Assembly: GCA_903813345.2 (NCBI GenBank)
Contig: CAIIXF020000002.1
Coordinates: 32,876,109 to 32,940,108, forward strand
DNA: 64,000 nucleotides
Reading direction: 5' to 3'
Source of the DNA: Owenia fusiformis
Lineage: Eukaryota; Annelida; Polychaeta; Sabellida; Oweniidae
Numbering within the stretch: position 1 is the stretch's first letter; every line of letters starts with the position of its first letter. Under the pieces are notes generated by a model, which was given only the letters and a program-made list of their open reading frames with translations, was not told the origin of the DNA and made no database searches. A program made the position numbers and the translations under genes. Shown here in pieces: positions 50,101-62,100 of the stretch.

Positions 50101-53100
50101 TTGAAAGGATGTTTTTCCAAGTCGGCAGATGTGTTAGTATTAGAATCAGATGAAACCTCCCTGATGATAATCCCGGGATGCTAATATTGGTCTGACTCAG
50201 TCATTATAATAATTCACTGAATCTTCATGATAGTTTCTATCCCAGCCAAGGTTATTGATGTAAGGTAAAGCAAGCCTGTTACAAATTAGAAACATATTTC
50301 CCCATATGAGCCTCTCAGATGGATTAATCTTTCCTTTAGCCACTGTACATGGTTTTTGCAGTTCCTATGCTTTTTAAAGGTGGGGGTTTGGATTACAACA
50401 GCAGGGTATTAGAAAGTTCCTTTAAACTTGAACTTTCATCAGTTTTAATAGTTCAATACCCTACGTGCAGAGTTTAGTTAAACTCTTTTAAGAAGTGAAG
50501 TCGAACGAATGCAAAGGGTAATACTTCAATTTTCACATTACCCTTAGTTTATACAAATTAAAATATGTCCAGTAAAAGGAAGTATGATCTGTCAAATATA
50601 AGAAAAGATAAATTCACTTTTTGTGATTTCATAACATGGTTTCAAAGAAAATAGATTTTCAAAGTTCATAAACATTTTTTAAACCACATTTCTAGAAGTA
50701 ATTTTTTACATATAGATTTCAAATATGATATTATTTTGAATGAATTTTCAATTTTTATTGATGAAAATCCAGATTATTTCTACTCGCATATAGTGTTTTT
50801 AAAAAACATTTTTCAGAAATGATGCTGAAATTGTTATCTGGCCTGGAATGAATATCACAAGGGTTGTGTTTCAAAATGTTAAATAGAATAGTGGAAAATA
50901 CAAAAAATGGAATAACCAGGGATGTAGTTTAAATACTCCAAATTGTTATGAAAAAAAACCAGAAAATAAGACACTTTCTTTAAAGAGCGATGGAGAGAAC
51001 TAGGCAATATTATAGTCATTTAAAAAAAGATATGTTGTCTATTCTGTTTATGTCTATCATAAATTAGTCAAGCGAATGATTTAATGATTTTTTTACTACA
51101 TTTTTACAATTCCTAAATTGCTACAATGTCAGCATGTAGCTAATCATTATTACTTCGGAAGTGTTGTTACTTGTTATGAATTATTATTACCGTGGATGGT
51201 AGAAATGTTTGTTTGTTGGTGGGTCGGGGAATCAAGTAATAACTGTGGGTCTAGACTTTGTTGACATGGAAAAAAATCAGACAATTTATAATAGATATAT
51301 TTATGTTAAACGGAAAGAATGAATGTAAACATGTTTGATGTTTTTCTATTTGTAGGTGCGTTCCTTTTGCCGTACTTCATATGTGTATTACTAGGGGGTA
51401 TCCCAATGTTCTACCTTGAAGTAGCTTTGGGACAATTCATGTCAGAGGGTGGGATACAGTCCTGGAGAATATGTCCTTTGTTTCAGGGTAAGTATGGAAG
51501 TTATCCTATGGCACATATACCATTTCCTATGCCCATTATTATCAAATCTTTTGATGAGGCTTCTAGAGATTCTGAATGAAATATAATAAATTGTGATATT
51601 TTATGGCATTGAATATACGAATACAGGGGTAAGATATCAGATTTATCTTTTCAGAACTTGTGAACCCAGATATGAAATATTATTAGTTATTAATAGTTGT
51701 CATAGCAATTGTCTGTTGATTGTACTAACTTATTATTTAGTAATAATTGCACGTAAATTACTCAAACTATTTTACTGATATACGTATAACTCCAAACAAA
51801 AATTATGAAACCGTTATCTCCACTTACTAACCTCCACCACTAACTTAAGTTTCTGTTCAGGTAACATTGATTTATTTTAGGACAGAAAATATTCTCGATT
51901 TTTCTTTTGGCACTCTGCCAATTTATAGTACTACAGAGTTGTTTTGTGACGTTGCCATTTTAACTACTGGCCTTCGTTTAGTACAGATACTTTTTGGAAA
52001 TGAATTACATGAAGCTATTTTAATTGCAACTGAGCAGCCTTGTATTCCCCCGATTACCAAACCAGTGTGACGTTAGTTGTAAGATTGTGCTATGATATAA
52101 GCCTAATACAAGGGCTTATCTTGTACAAACTAAAATGTTTATGGTACAGTTTAAAAAGTGCTTGAAATATAAGCTTGAGTAGATGGAAATGTATTGTGTT
52201 TATTTAGATTTATGCGATCATCTTTATTGTTGTTTTTGTTCAGACAGAGCTGTTTTTCTAGAATCTTGAAGAAGATGCAAATTTATGTAAAAATGTACAT
52301 GATAGTAATGTTTATATAAACAAGAACAGGTGTCAGAAAACCTTGACTTGTCATATTTAAGTTAATCTATTGATTTATAATTACCAGTTTCAGTGTTCGA
52401 ATTTTCTAGAACATTTGTTGTCTTGAAGATAAAAGTCATATGTAAAAACTTATGTAAAAATGTACATGATAGTAAGTTATATGTACACAAACAAGTGACA
52501 AAAGTCCTGGACTTATCCCATCTAGATATTGGGTGGGCCAAAAAAACGCCACTTTTTTTTCAAGACACTATAACTTTTTTATTTTCCAACCTACATACCC
52601 CAAATTTTGCAGTCATATAGTGCCAAGGGTTCTTAGTAATAATGTAATGTAACAAGTCCTTCAACTGGGATTATATTTGATCTAAAAGAGGAGTTCAATT
52701 GGTCCGCCACGCCATTTGATGATAGATTTTAGTTTTAGTCTCCTTGCTGATATAGCAGTATCAATAAAATGTTAGCTAGATTTTTTTCAACGTGTCCTAA
52801 TTGCCAGCTGTAGTTAAGCAATTTTTTAGATTGGGTACCTTCATACCAATTCCTGGAGACCTCCCCATACCCTATACTCACTTGGGTTTGAATTAGGGCT
52901 ATTAGCTTGGCGATCATCAGGGCGTATCAGTTTAGGAACATTATGCAAATTATGCTTATTTCTCATGGCACACCACATGTTTAAGTGAGACGCTGTGACA
53001 TATTTTATTCAAGTAAAAGTGTATGATTCATGATCAATGGCTAGATAACAACCTCAAGTTTCATTTGGTATGTAAATTATTATTTTGCATCAAAAATTAA

Positions 53101-56100
53101 AAAGGTTAAAGCATTTTGAAAAAAAAGTGGCGTTTTTTTTGGCCCACCCTGTAGAACTTTCTTGAACATTTGTCCCATCTATGTGTTCTCCATATTGGGG
53201 ATAGTGTCCGATTATCAACAGTTGTAGAGCACCACCTATATTCAAGTATCATCAGTTTACATGGGTAGCAGGAACACTCAGTTTTTTAAAAAATTGTGAG
53301 AATCGTTCTAAATGAAATTGCTTGAACCATCAGTAAGAATTCAGAAACTATTATTTTAGGTTTTGATAATCAATGTAAAAGTAACTGTAAAGAATAAATA
53401 ACAGTTAAAAAATTGAAACTAAGAGTGTTGTAAAAAAAGTCATTTCTCTAAATCAGTGCTGACATTCAATACGCTTCCAGACAATGTTAAATAGGCTACA
53501 TATGTTTTGTTTTTAAATTGAGTCTGTCTACTCTTCAAGATACGTTTAGTTCATCCCTAGTCAAGCTTCAAGCCTCAGGACCCCCCCCCCCTTATCTTCT
53601 TCATATTTCAAAATTATGCAGTTGTCACCATTCTGAGCACTTTTTAAGTGATTTTGGGCATTTTTGGACCACAATTGTCACAAGTGAACTCCCCTTTGGA
53701 AGTTTTCAAAAAGTAAACACCCCTTGACAAATCCTGGCTACGGGCCTGGGTTTGGGGTCACAAGCTTTAGCAAGCATATCTACCTTGTGTATTTCAAAAA
53801 AAAATAATATAAATAGAAGCAATATCAGTGATAAAAGATTGATTGTAGTGGTAGGCTCATAAAGGCCTTACAAAAGAGTAGAATCCAAATAAATAAATAA
53901 ATAAAAAATAAGAAATCAGGCGGTGTTAAAAAGCTTTATCATTTATTTAACTAACATTGAAGTATCCACTTGTTGCACCCAGTGATTCGCCCAGTTGAAA
54001 TCACTTTGCACCCTTTTGCTAGTCAATTGCACCCAATTGAGATTTTAGATATTCTCGAAAATGCACTTATGTTTGAGATTCGGGAGTGCTTTGAACAAAT
54101 AACCAATCATTTTTCAGATATTGAAGTTTAAGTAAACTTAAAAAAACAGGATGAGAGGAAAGTTCCACTCACATAGAAAATGCCCATACATGATGTTTTA
54201 AAATACAGTAACATATTTTAAAGCATTTTAAAGCTCTTTTCTTCTATCTAAGGGGGGCGTTGTCTATGATTTACTTTACTATGTACTTTAGTTATTCATC
54301 AGGTTGTTTGTTTGCGCCAGACTAGACATGTTCTTATTTATGTACACTCAAAATTTTGTTTTATTTGGAAAGTATACTCTTGTCGTTCATCTGTCAGTTT
54401 ATATTCTATTTGACTATAATGCTGTAAGGTTAACATGACATAGTTAGCCAAGGGCATGCAATTAAAGAAGTTGAAAAGGGATTGGCAATTTGTTAAACTA
54501 AATGACTAAATGTTTTGTTGAAACCTAAACCGAAATGAAAAATCATCCATTTTTAGATTGAACATTTTATTCACAAATCAAATTTACACAAAAGAAGAAA
54601 ATTGATATTTTGATGTTTGTATTATGAAATATTTTTAACCCTTTTCAAAATAAATATCAGTGCAAATGATTTCATATTAAGATTAATATAGAACTACATA
54701 TCTAAATATAGAATATTTTAGTATTCACTTTAAACTAATTGGTCTATTTTAAGATGTATGTTGTTAAAATAAGATTTTTACGCCATCCGATATATACAGA
54801 GGCAGGAAATAATTACAAGTACTGTCGATTTCAGCTATCGGTTTATCTCATAGATTTGAAGCAGCATGTCTAGGTTAATTTTTGGCATGATAAAAAATGA
54901 GAAATTTATTATATTACACTAACCAAAACTACACCCTCTTTCACTTCTCGTTATAGTAGTCGTATCAAAATTGATACAATTATCAAATTGATGTACATCA
55001 ATTTCGAATAAATCATCAGGCCCGTAGCCAGGGGGGTTCGATGGATTCAAGGGAACCCCCCCCCCCGGCCAAAAATTATTTCAAAATCATGCAGTTTTTC
55101 ACAATTCTGAGCACTCTTTGATTGATTTAGGCCATTTTTGGACCAAAATTGTCACAAGTGAACCCCCCTTGAATTTTTCAAAAAGTGTACCCTCCTTGGC
55201 AAATCCTGGCTACAGGCCTGATCATGTGATTGCAATGTCAAAAACTATATGATAAGATAAATATACACGGATGTGGAGCTTTATTGTACAGCACCTACCG
55301 TATTCTCTGTAATTAGCGCCCAGGGCGTTTAGAAAATTGAAAATACATTATTTAGACCATTCTAATAAGCGCCCATGTATGAAAGAAATCAGAAATCCCG
55401 AGGAATTTCATGTATGGCAATTTTTCTTGACAAGAATGCATTTTCTTCAACATATTTTTATAATAATATGACAAGTGCTGTTATTGGAGAGAATACGGTA
55501 AAGATCGCTTAGACAATATTGACAGTGGTTGAAGACCCGTCTATGTCTAATTTATTTCCGGCACGCCCACTTTGTCATTATCGCCGATTACCTTCAATAT
55601 TTCCACTAGAGACTGCTGGATATCGATCTAAAGTTATACATTATTTCTAATTTGATGAGAGATCATCATTATTCGTGCAAAAGTCGTGTAAAAGTCGAGA
55701 AACATTAAAAAGAAACCAGAAAGTTCACGACCTTGACATGCGCAGAACATCTGCGCAGTAGCTTTTGAAATTTCTGAATGCCGATAAAGAACAATTCCTT
55801 CATTCATTATGGACTATTTGGAGACAATATTAGCATGGTATGGTGTGGGAAGCACCCATCGATAGATATGTATCGAGAGGATGCATAGAATTACAAAACG
55901 CGTCGTGTTTACAGCAGTTTTAGGGTAAGTACTCTATTATCGCCCGCTCCTGGATTTTGAGAAATATTTTTTTCCTGATATATTCTTCAATTCTTGTTGA
56001 TTCCTCGATGTTTCTTGAACTTTGTGAAGCGGGGTGGGCGCTTATTAGAGAGTGGGCGGTAATTACAGAGAATACGGTATTTACCTTTGAATGCTTAATC

Positions 56101-59100
56101 AAGAAAATATTTTTAGGAAAATTCCTTTTCTTGTTCAAAATCCCCTGGTTGTTGGATATAGTGGATTCTTGCCAAAATCCAATCTAGTGCAGAATAAAAA
56201 TATCATGGTGTATATTTGTTTCCAGATTCAATATACAGGAGAACAGAGGGCAAATATCAGTCAGAGTTATATTCTGAATATTATTGAGATATTAATTAAA
56301 TTTTAGAGAGAAAAATGATGATTTTTGAAGGACCTGGAATAATTTTTTTGGGTCGGAATCAATCTTATTGCTGGCTTTATTGACGTCAGGTAAAGTTAAT
56401 CAATGTGTCCATATATGGGAAAATGTCAAGGCAGTCCCTAAAACAAGGGTAATATAGTTCAATGGCCAAGGATTTGAGTAAACAGGCCTGTGTTCAATTC
56501 TCCAATAGGTATTGTTGAATACATGTATTTAGGTAGAACAAAAAGTCAGGATGTTTTCAAGGATGGATTCTAAGAAGTATGTGGAATAAGGTTCAATGTA
56601 CTCATATGAATAAAATCACATTTCTCCGACAACCTTATCTTTATCTTTCATTCTGCCTTATGTTCCATATGAGTGAAATTCTCTACGTAAGAGCTTTCAT
56701 TTTGTTGGTTGATAAGGCAGAATAATGAATATGATCATTTTTGACTTCCCCTTTCCTTTCATTTCATAAATCTACCCCTGATGATAACAGGACCTTCACT
56801 TGCCCATGGATCCACCACATTGACCTTATGGATCTCATCAATTTTGTGTTTTTCCAATTATATCTACCGTTATCTGGATTTAGCACCACTGTTCAGATTC
56901 AGATATCTACTGGTTCTGGATGAGGAACGATTCAGCTGCAGATAAATTATATTTTCGGAAAGAACATCTGCTTCAATTTGTAATAATTCTTATGCTTTAT
57001 AGTGGTATCAGACTGGTCTATTTTCAAGTTTATACCACCTACTGTGAAGTTTGTATCAACAACTGCATAGTTCGGATCAATTCATATTTCTTTTTAGTAA
57101 CTACTCTATGCATGCAGTTCATATCTGTAACTACTCTATGCATGCAGTTCATATCTGTAACTACTCTATGCATGCAGTTCATATCTGTAACTACTGTATG
57201 CATGCAGTTCATATCTGTAACTACTGTATGCATGCAGTTCATATCTGTAACTACTGTATGCATGCAGTTCATATCTGTAACTACTTTATGCATGCAGTTC
57301 ATATCTGTAACTACTCTATGCATGCAGTTCATATCTGTAACTACTCTATGCATGCAGTTCATATCTGTAACTACTCTATGCATGCAGTTCATATCTGTAA
57401 CTACTGTATGCATGCAGTTCATATCTGTAACTACTGTATGCATGCAGTTCATATCTGTAACTACTTTATGCATGCAGTTCATATCTGTAACTACTTTATG
57501 CATGCAGTTCATATCTGTAACTACTCTATGCATGCAGTTCATATCTGTAACTACTCTATGCATGCAGTTCATATCTGTAACTACTCTATGCATGCAGTTC
57601 ATATCTGTAACTACTGTATGCATGCAGTTCATATCTGTAACTGCTGAATTCATTTTAGTAACCATTCATATCACAAACCTGCTGACAACTACTTCACTCA
57701 AATCGTTACATTCTATTGACTTTCTGAGCTAACATTTTTGTGAAAAGGAGAAGGGTTGAAGGACAAGAAGTTTTTGTACTGAATTAATCTTATCAAGCCC
57801 CAGGTGTTCGATCTTCATTACTTTTTTTAAGCAAATTAAGCCTGAGATAAAGTCTTTGCTCTGGATATTTACTTTCGTCCAGATTAATCAGTGACTGTAT
57901 TGATTGCCAATCCAGAAAATAACCAACTTGCCATACTTATTTTAATCATGTCTTCCCTAAATTTGAAAAATAACCTTAGATAATTTGAGATTTTGTCCAA
58001 AAGAGATAATTCATGTTTCATTTGTCACTAAGCTTATCATGCTTTCTTAATTCCTTGGTATTTTACCTTATAAATCAGAAAATCTGGCATTTTATTTTCT
58101 GGTTTAATATTGGAAGATATATTGACTTTCTGAAGTTATATCCAGGGATCTAGAGTTATGGCACTTATAATCTTCGATCGAGGGTATGAAGGAGAAGAAT
58201 AGGCAGCAAAGATTAAAGAAAGCCAATGTAATATTGACCCTTTAAATTGTTTAGAAAATCAGGCTCTTCTTTCAAATTTTAGTCAAAGGTTTGATAATTT
58301 GGAGGACATCATCATTTCATCTCTCCGATAGCTATAACAAGGCCGTCATCTTCCAGGAAAGTGTCATACATCTTTCGAAAAAGTTTTAAGATTTTAGAAG
58401 TGTTTCTTCAGAATGTTTTGAGAAGCACCTAAAATTGTTTAGATTTTATGGTTTCTTAGTTGTTGTTTAGACAAAACAGAATTTGATTTAAGTATGTTTT
58501 TTTGGAAAATTGCCAAATTGAGATATGAATGCCAACACTTGACTTGGCATTCCATGAAATGTTTCAATCAACACAGCATTTGCAATCAATCAATCAAACA
58601 ATCAATTGAATCAAACAAGCAACAACATCATGATCAGTCAATCAAACTGATGTAATTATTTAATTTTTGTTTTGGTCGATGGAAGTTGTTTTATTCCATG
58701 TGTTAAAACATGTTTAGGAGCTAATAAATGCTAGAATGCCATTGGTAGGTAGAGAAAAGAGGCATGCAGTTATTGACTCAAGTGATTCCAAAATATAGAA
58801 TCGGGAAAGATGTATAGCATTACTTCTTAATTGACGTCAGAGTGTAGATCAAAAATATCTGACGGACAACTAGGTGTTTGTTTTTATGTTGTTCTCCATG
58901 CAGGTAAATATAGAATCGTAATCTTTGCTAAAGGCAATGACCCAGGGTCATTCAGGAAGCTGAAACACGTCTGCTTCACAATTTCACTTTGTCACATATT
59001 GATTTTACTAATTTTAAGATTTTGGTAAGTACTATTCAGTAAAACCTGAGTTAGTGACCACATCTCTCTAGTGAACCCTTATCAACAGTGAACTTTTTAT

Positions 59101-62100
59101 TTGGCAAAATCTTTTTCTCCCATTGTCTTCCATGTTAAAGTTCACCTATAGTGAACACCTGCCAACTTTGTTAAATAACAGGTCTCTAAATGATATGGCA
59201 AAAATGCAGCGAAATCAAATCCTTGCTGTAGTGAACAACACTGAACCTCTTTTATATTCAAAGGTTTTCCTGTATCTGATTTTCTGGTTTCTGTCAACTT
59301 TCTGTGTTCCAACTTGGGATGGGAGGAGGTACATTTACATTCATAATGGTTGCCATGGTTTCCAATGACAGAATTTGTTTATTCAGAGTGTTTTTTGTTT
59401 ACTTTATTCCTTGCTAATACCAGCCTGTTCTTGTTTATCCTCTCATCTGTTTTGAAACATCACAACTAGCAAAGGATTTGATAAATGGAAAATGACAGGA
59501 ATCCAATTTATTATTCATGAAAGCTATTTCCACACACAGGAAACTTCATGTACAAACTTCATGTTCATGCAACTTCATGTACCTCGAGATTAGTATGAGA
59601 GCTATTTAAAACACAAATCCTATTTATATAAAATGAGATTTCTACCAGCTGCAGTTTTATGTATTTATGGGATGATAACAATTCTGGATTCAATACGTTT
59701 TCGATAATGATAACATCATATACCCTCTTTTATATGTTTAATGATGATTAAATACATAAGCTATATTACCATATTTCTGATTTTTGCTGTTTGATGTAAT
59801 CTAAAATAACATGCCTCCGATGTGTCTTTCTATTTCAAAAAATGCACAAATTACATTTTTCCTAAATGTGGACAATTCATTACATGTAGCCCTAAAACAT
59901 CTAAATAAATATTAAATACATTATTTAAACGTAATTATTCATCCAGCTGTGATAAATATTGAACTATGAGTCTTGTTTTTGCGTGAATTAGCAATTGATT
60001 CATGGGTGCGATATTAATATTGAATTATCATGATGTGACTGAATTCATTTCAACCAATTAACAGTCTTTTCTTCTATATATTGCATCTAATGATTGACCA
60101 CCTGTCTAGATAACTTTATATTCCTTTTCCAAACCTGCAGGTTATAGGATATCTAATAATTATTGCTTATATAAGACTCCATTTTTTGGCACAAGTGGTG
60201 ACATAATATTTTGTTTTGTGGATGGCAGTGGTTGTGTTTGGTGGTTGGTAGTCAGCATCTGTAACAAATGGCAGGTGGTGATATTTTTCTTGTCTATGCC
60301 TTGTTAATACTTCTTGTATACCATCTACAAGAACAATAAAATCTATTAGCATACTGAGCTAAACCGAGCAACAGATCCCATTTATATAACAATCATGCTT
60401 TAATGCCACCGCTTGCAAATGAACGAATATACCAGTATAATTCATATAAATCGATACTCCAGTACATAGCATATAATAGAACAAATGAGACCATTCTATA
60501 GGCAAAATCGATGAATGAATGGGTTCATTTATCGCAGACAGTTGACCTCAGATTAAGCAGTCTCCCAGGAATTTCATTAGCAGAGTCAGTAATTGGTCAT
60601 TATCTGTAATATTGGTTGTATTCCTTTTTGTTGTTTATGTGGTGAATATATTGAGCTTCATTGTTTCAGGTACAGTGCAATACTGAATTAATTTTGAACT
60701 GGCACTTACATACATGCAAAGCCACAGTAGTCATTCAATACGACAGTATACTATATACATACATACCTGTATGTGCAGTACTTGCTTTAAATCATTTATA
60801 CATGGAATATTAATGTAATACATTCATTGAAAAGCCTGGCTTGCTTTGTAATAATAATATTTGGTCAATGTTGTGTCATATTTAACATAATGTAGTGATT
60901 TGCCATCTTGGATGACCACCAAGGTAGGAAGTGAATCAGGAGAGTGGTTATTTGTCAGCATTTGAAAATAAAATAAATTATCATGTAGTCAGATGAAAAC
61001 CTGATTACTTATACTCAAATTCATTTAAAATTTGGCAATGCAATGAATTGGAATTATATTTTGGCTTACTTTACTTTATATTCATATATATTTTTGTTTT
61101 ATGTTGAAATATTCATAAACTAAACTATTAAATATGCAGTCGCATAATGTCATGTCATTCACACGATTTACAACTGTTTTGTTTGCCTGTCTAGCTGTTA
61201 ATGTCGGCCAAATTCAGTTAAAGCAAACTATAGTATGTTCAACTATAATCACATTGTGTCAATTTCAGATGTCAGGATGTCATAATGAACTGCAGAAAAA
61301 ATATAATGTATCAGATGATCCAAATAGCAGTTTAACATTACACTAGCATATTAACATGGGGAAATTTCCCCATTTTCTTAATATTGAGTGAGGCTTTAGA
61401 TCAAGGCACTACTGTCTTCGAGAATCGGCTATATTGATTAGAATGGCCATCCGTTTCTATATTGTTTCATTGAAGTTGTTTTAATGTATCAAATGGAGTA
61501 GAATTATGAACGAAAATTTGAATTTACAGGATTTATGCTCGGCAATTGAAATTACATTGAATTATTCAAAAATCTTGCAGTTCTTGTGATTTTAGCATTC
61601 AAGCATTTGATCCTAGACTGAGAGTATCAATATCATCATATATTATTCCTCATATTCCCCAGGCCTAAATTGGCATTTCTTAGTATGAATAGGCTGCATA
61701 AAAGGCATGTAGAATAGGCATGCAGAATAGGCATGTAGAATAGGCATGCAGAATAGGCAGGAACAGAGGGAAGACAAAGGGCAACATAGGAAATGATCTG
61801 TTCAGTACCCAGTTTGTATCAAATAGCAAGAAATCTTGAGTTATGTAAGCTGATAAGATTCTCAGCTAAATTAAGTCTGGTTACCATGGTAACGATTAAT
61901 GCTAGTTATTTTTGTAAGTCAACATGGTCTCGTACCCAGCTTTGCACTCGCCTAGCTTCCCTCAAAGATGTGTGTCCAAAAGTCAAAATGTTGTATTTGA
62001 TTTGAAATAAACCTTTAAATATACATGATAATATGGAAGATTGATCGATTTTTGTACTAAATTTATGCAAACAACACAAGAAGATTGTAACTTTACAAAA

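Noticed and set aside
57097-57636. CRISPR-like 30-bp repeat array
   Set aside because: Units abut directly with no unique spacers, in an animal genome. It is a minisatellite.
56920-57732. 270-codon plus-strand frame and a 208-codon minus-strand frame
   Set aside because: Both are generated by the 30-bp tandem array. The peptides are pure 10-residue repeats open on both strands.
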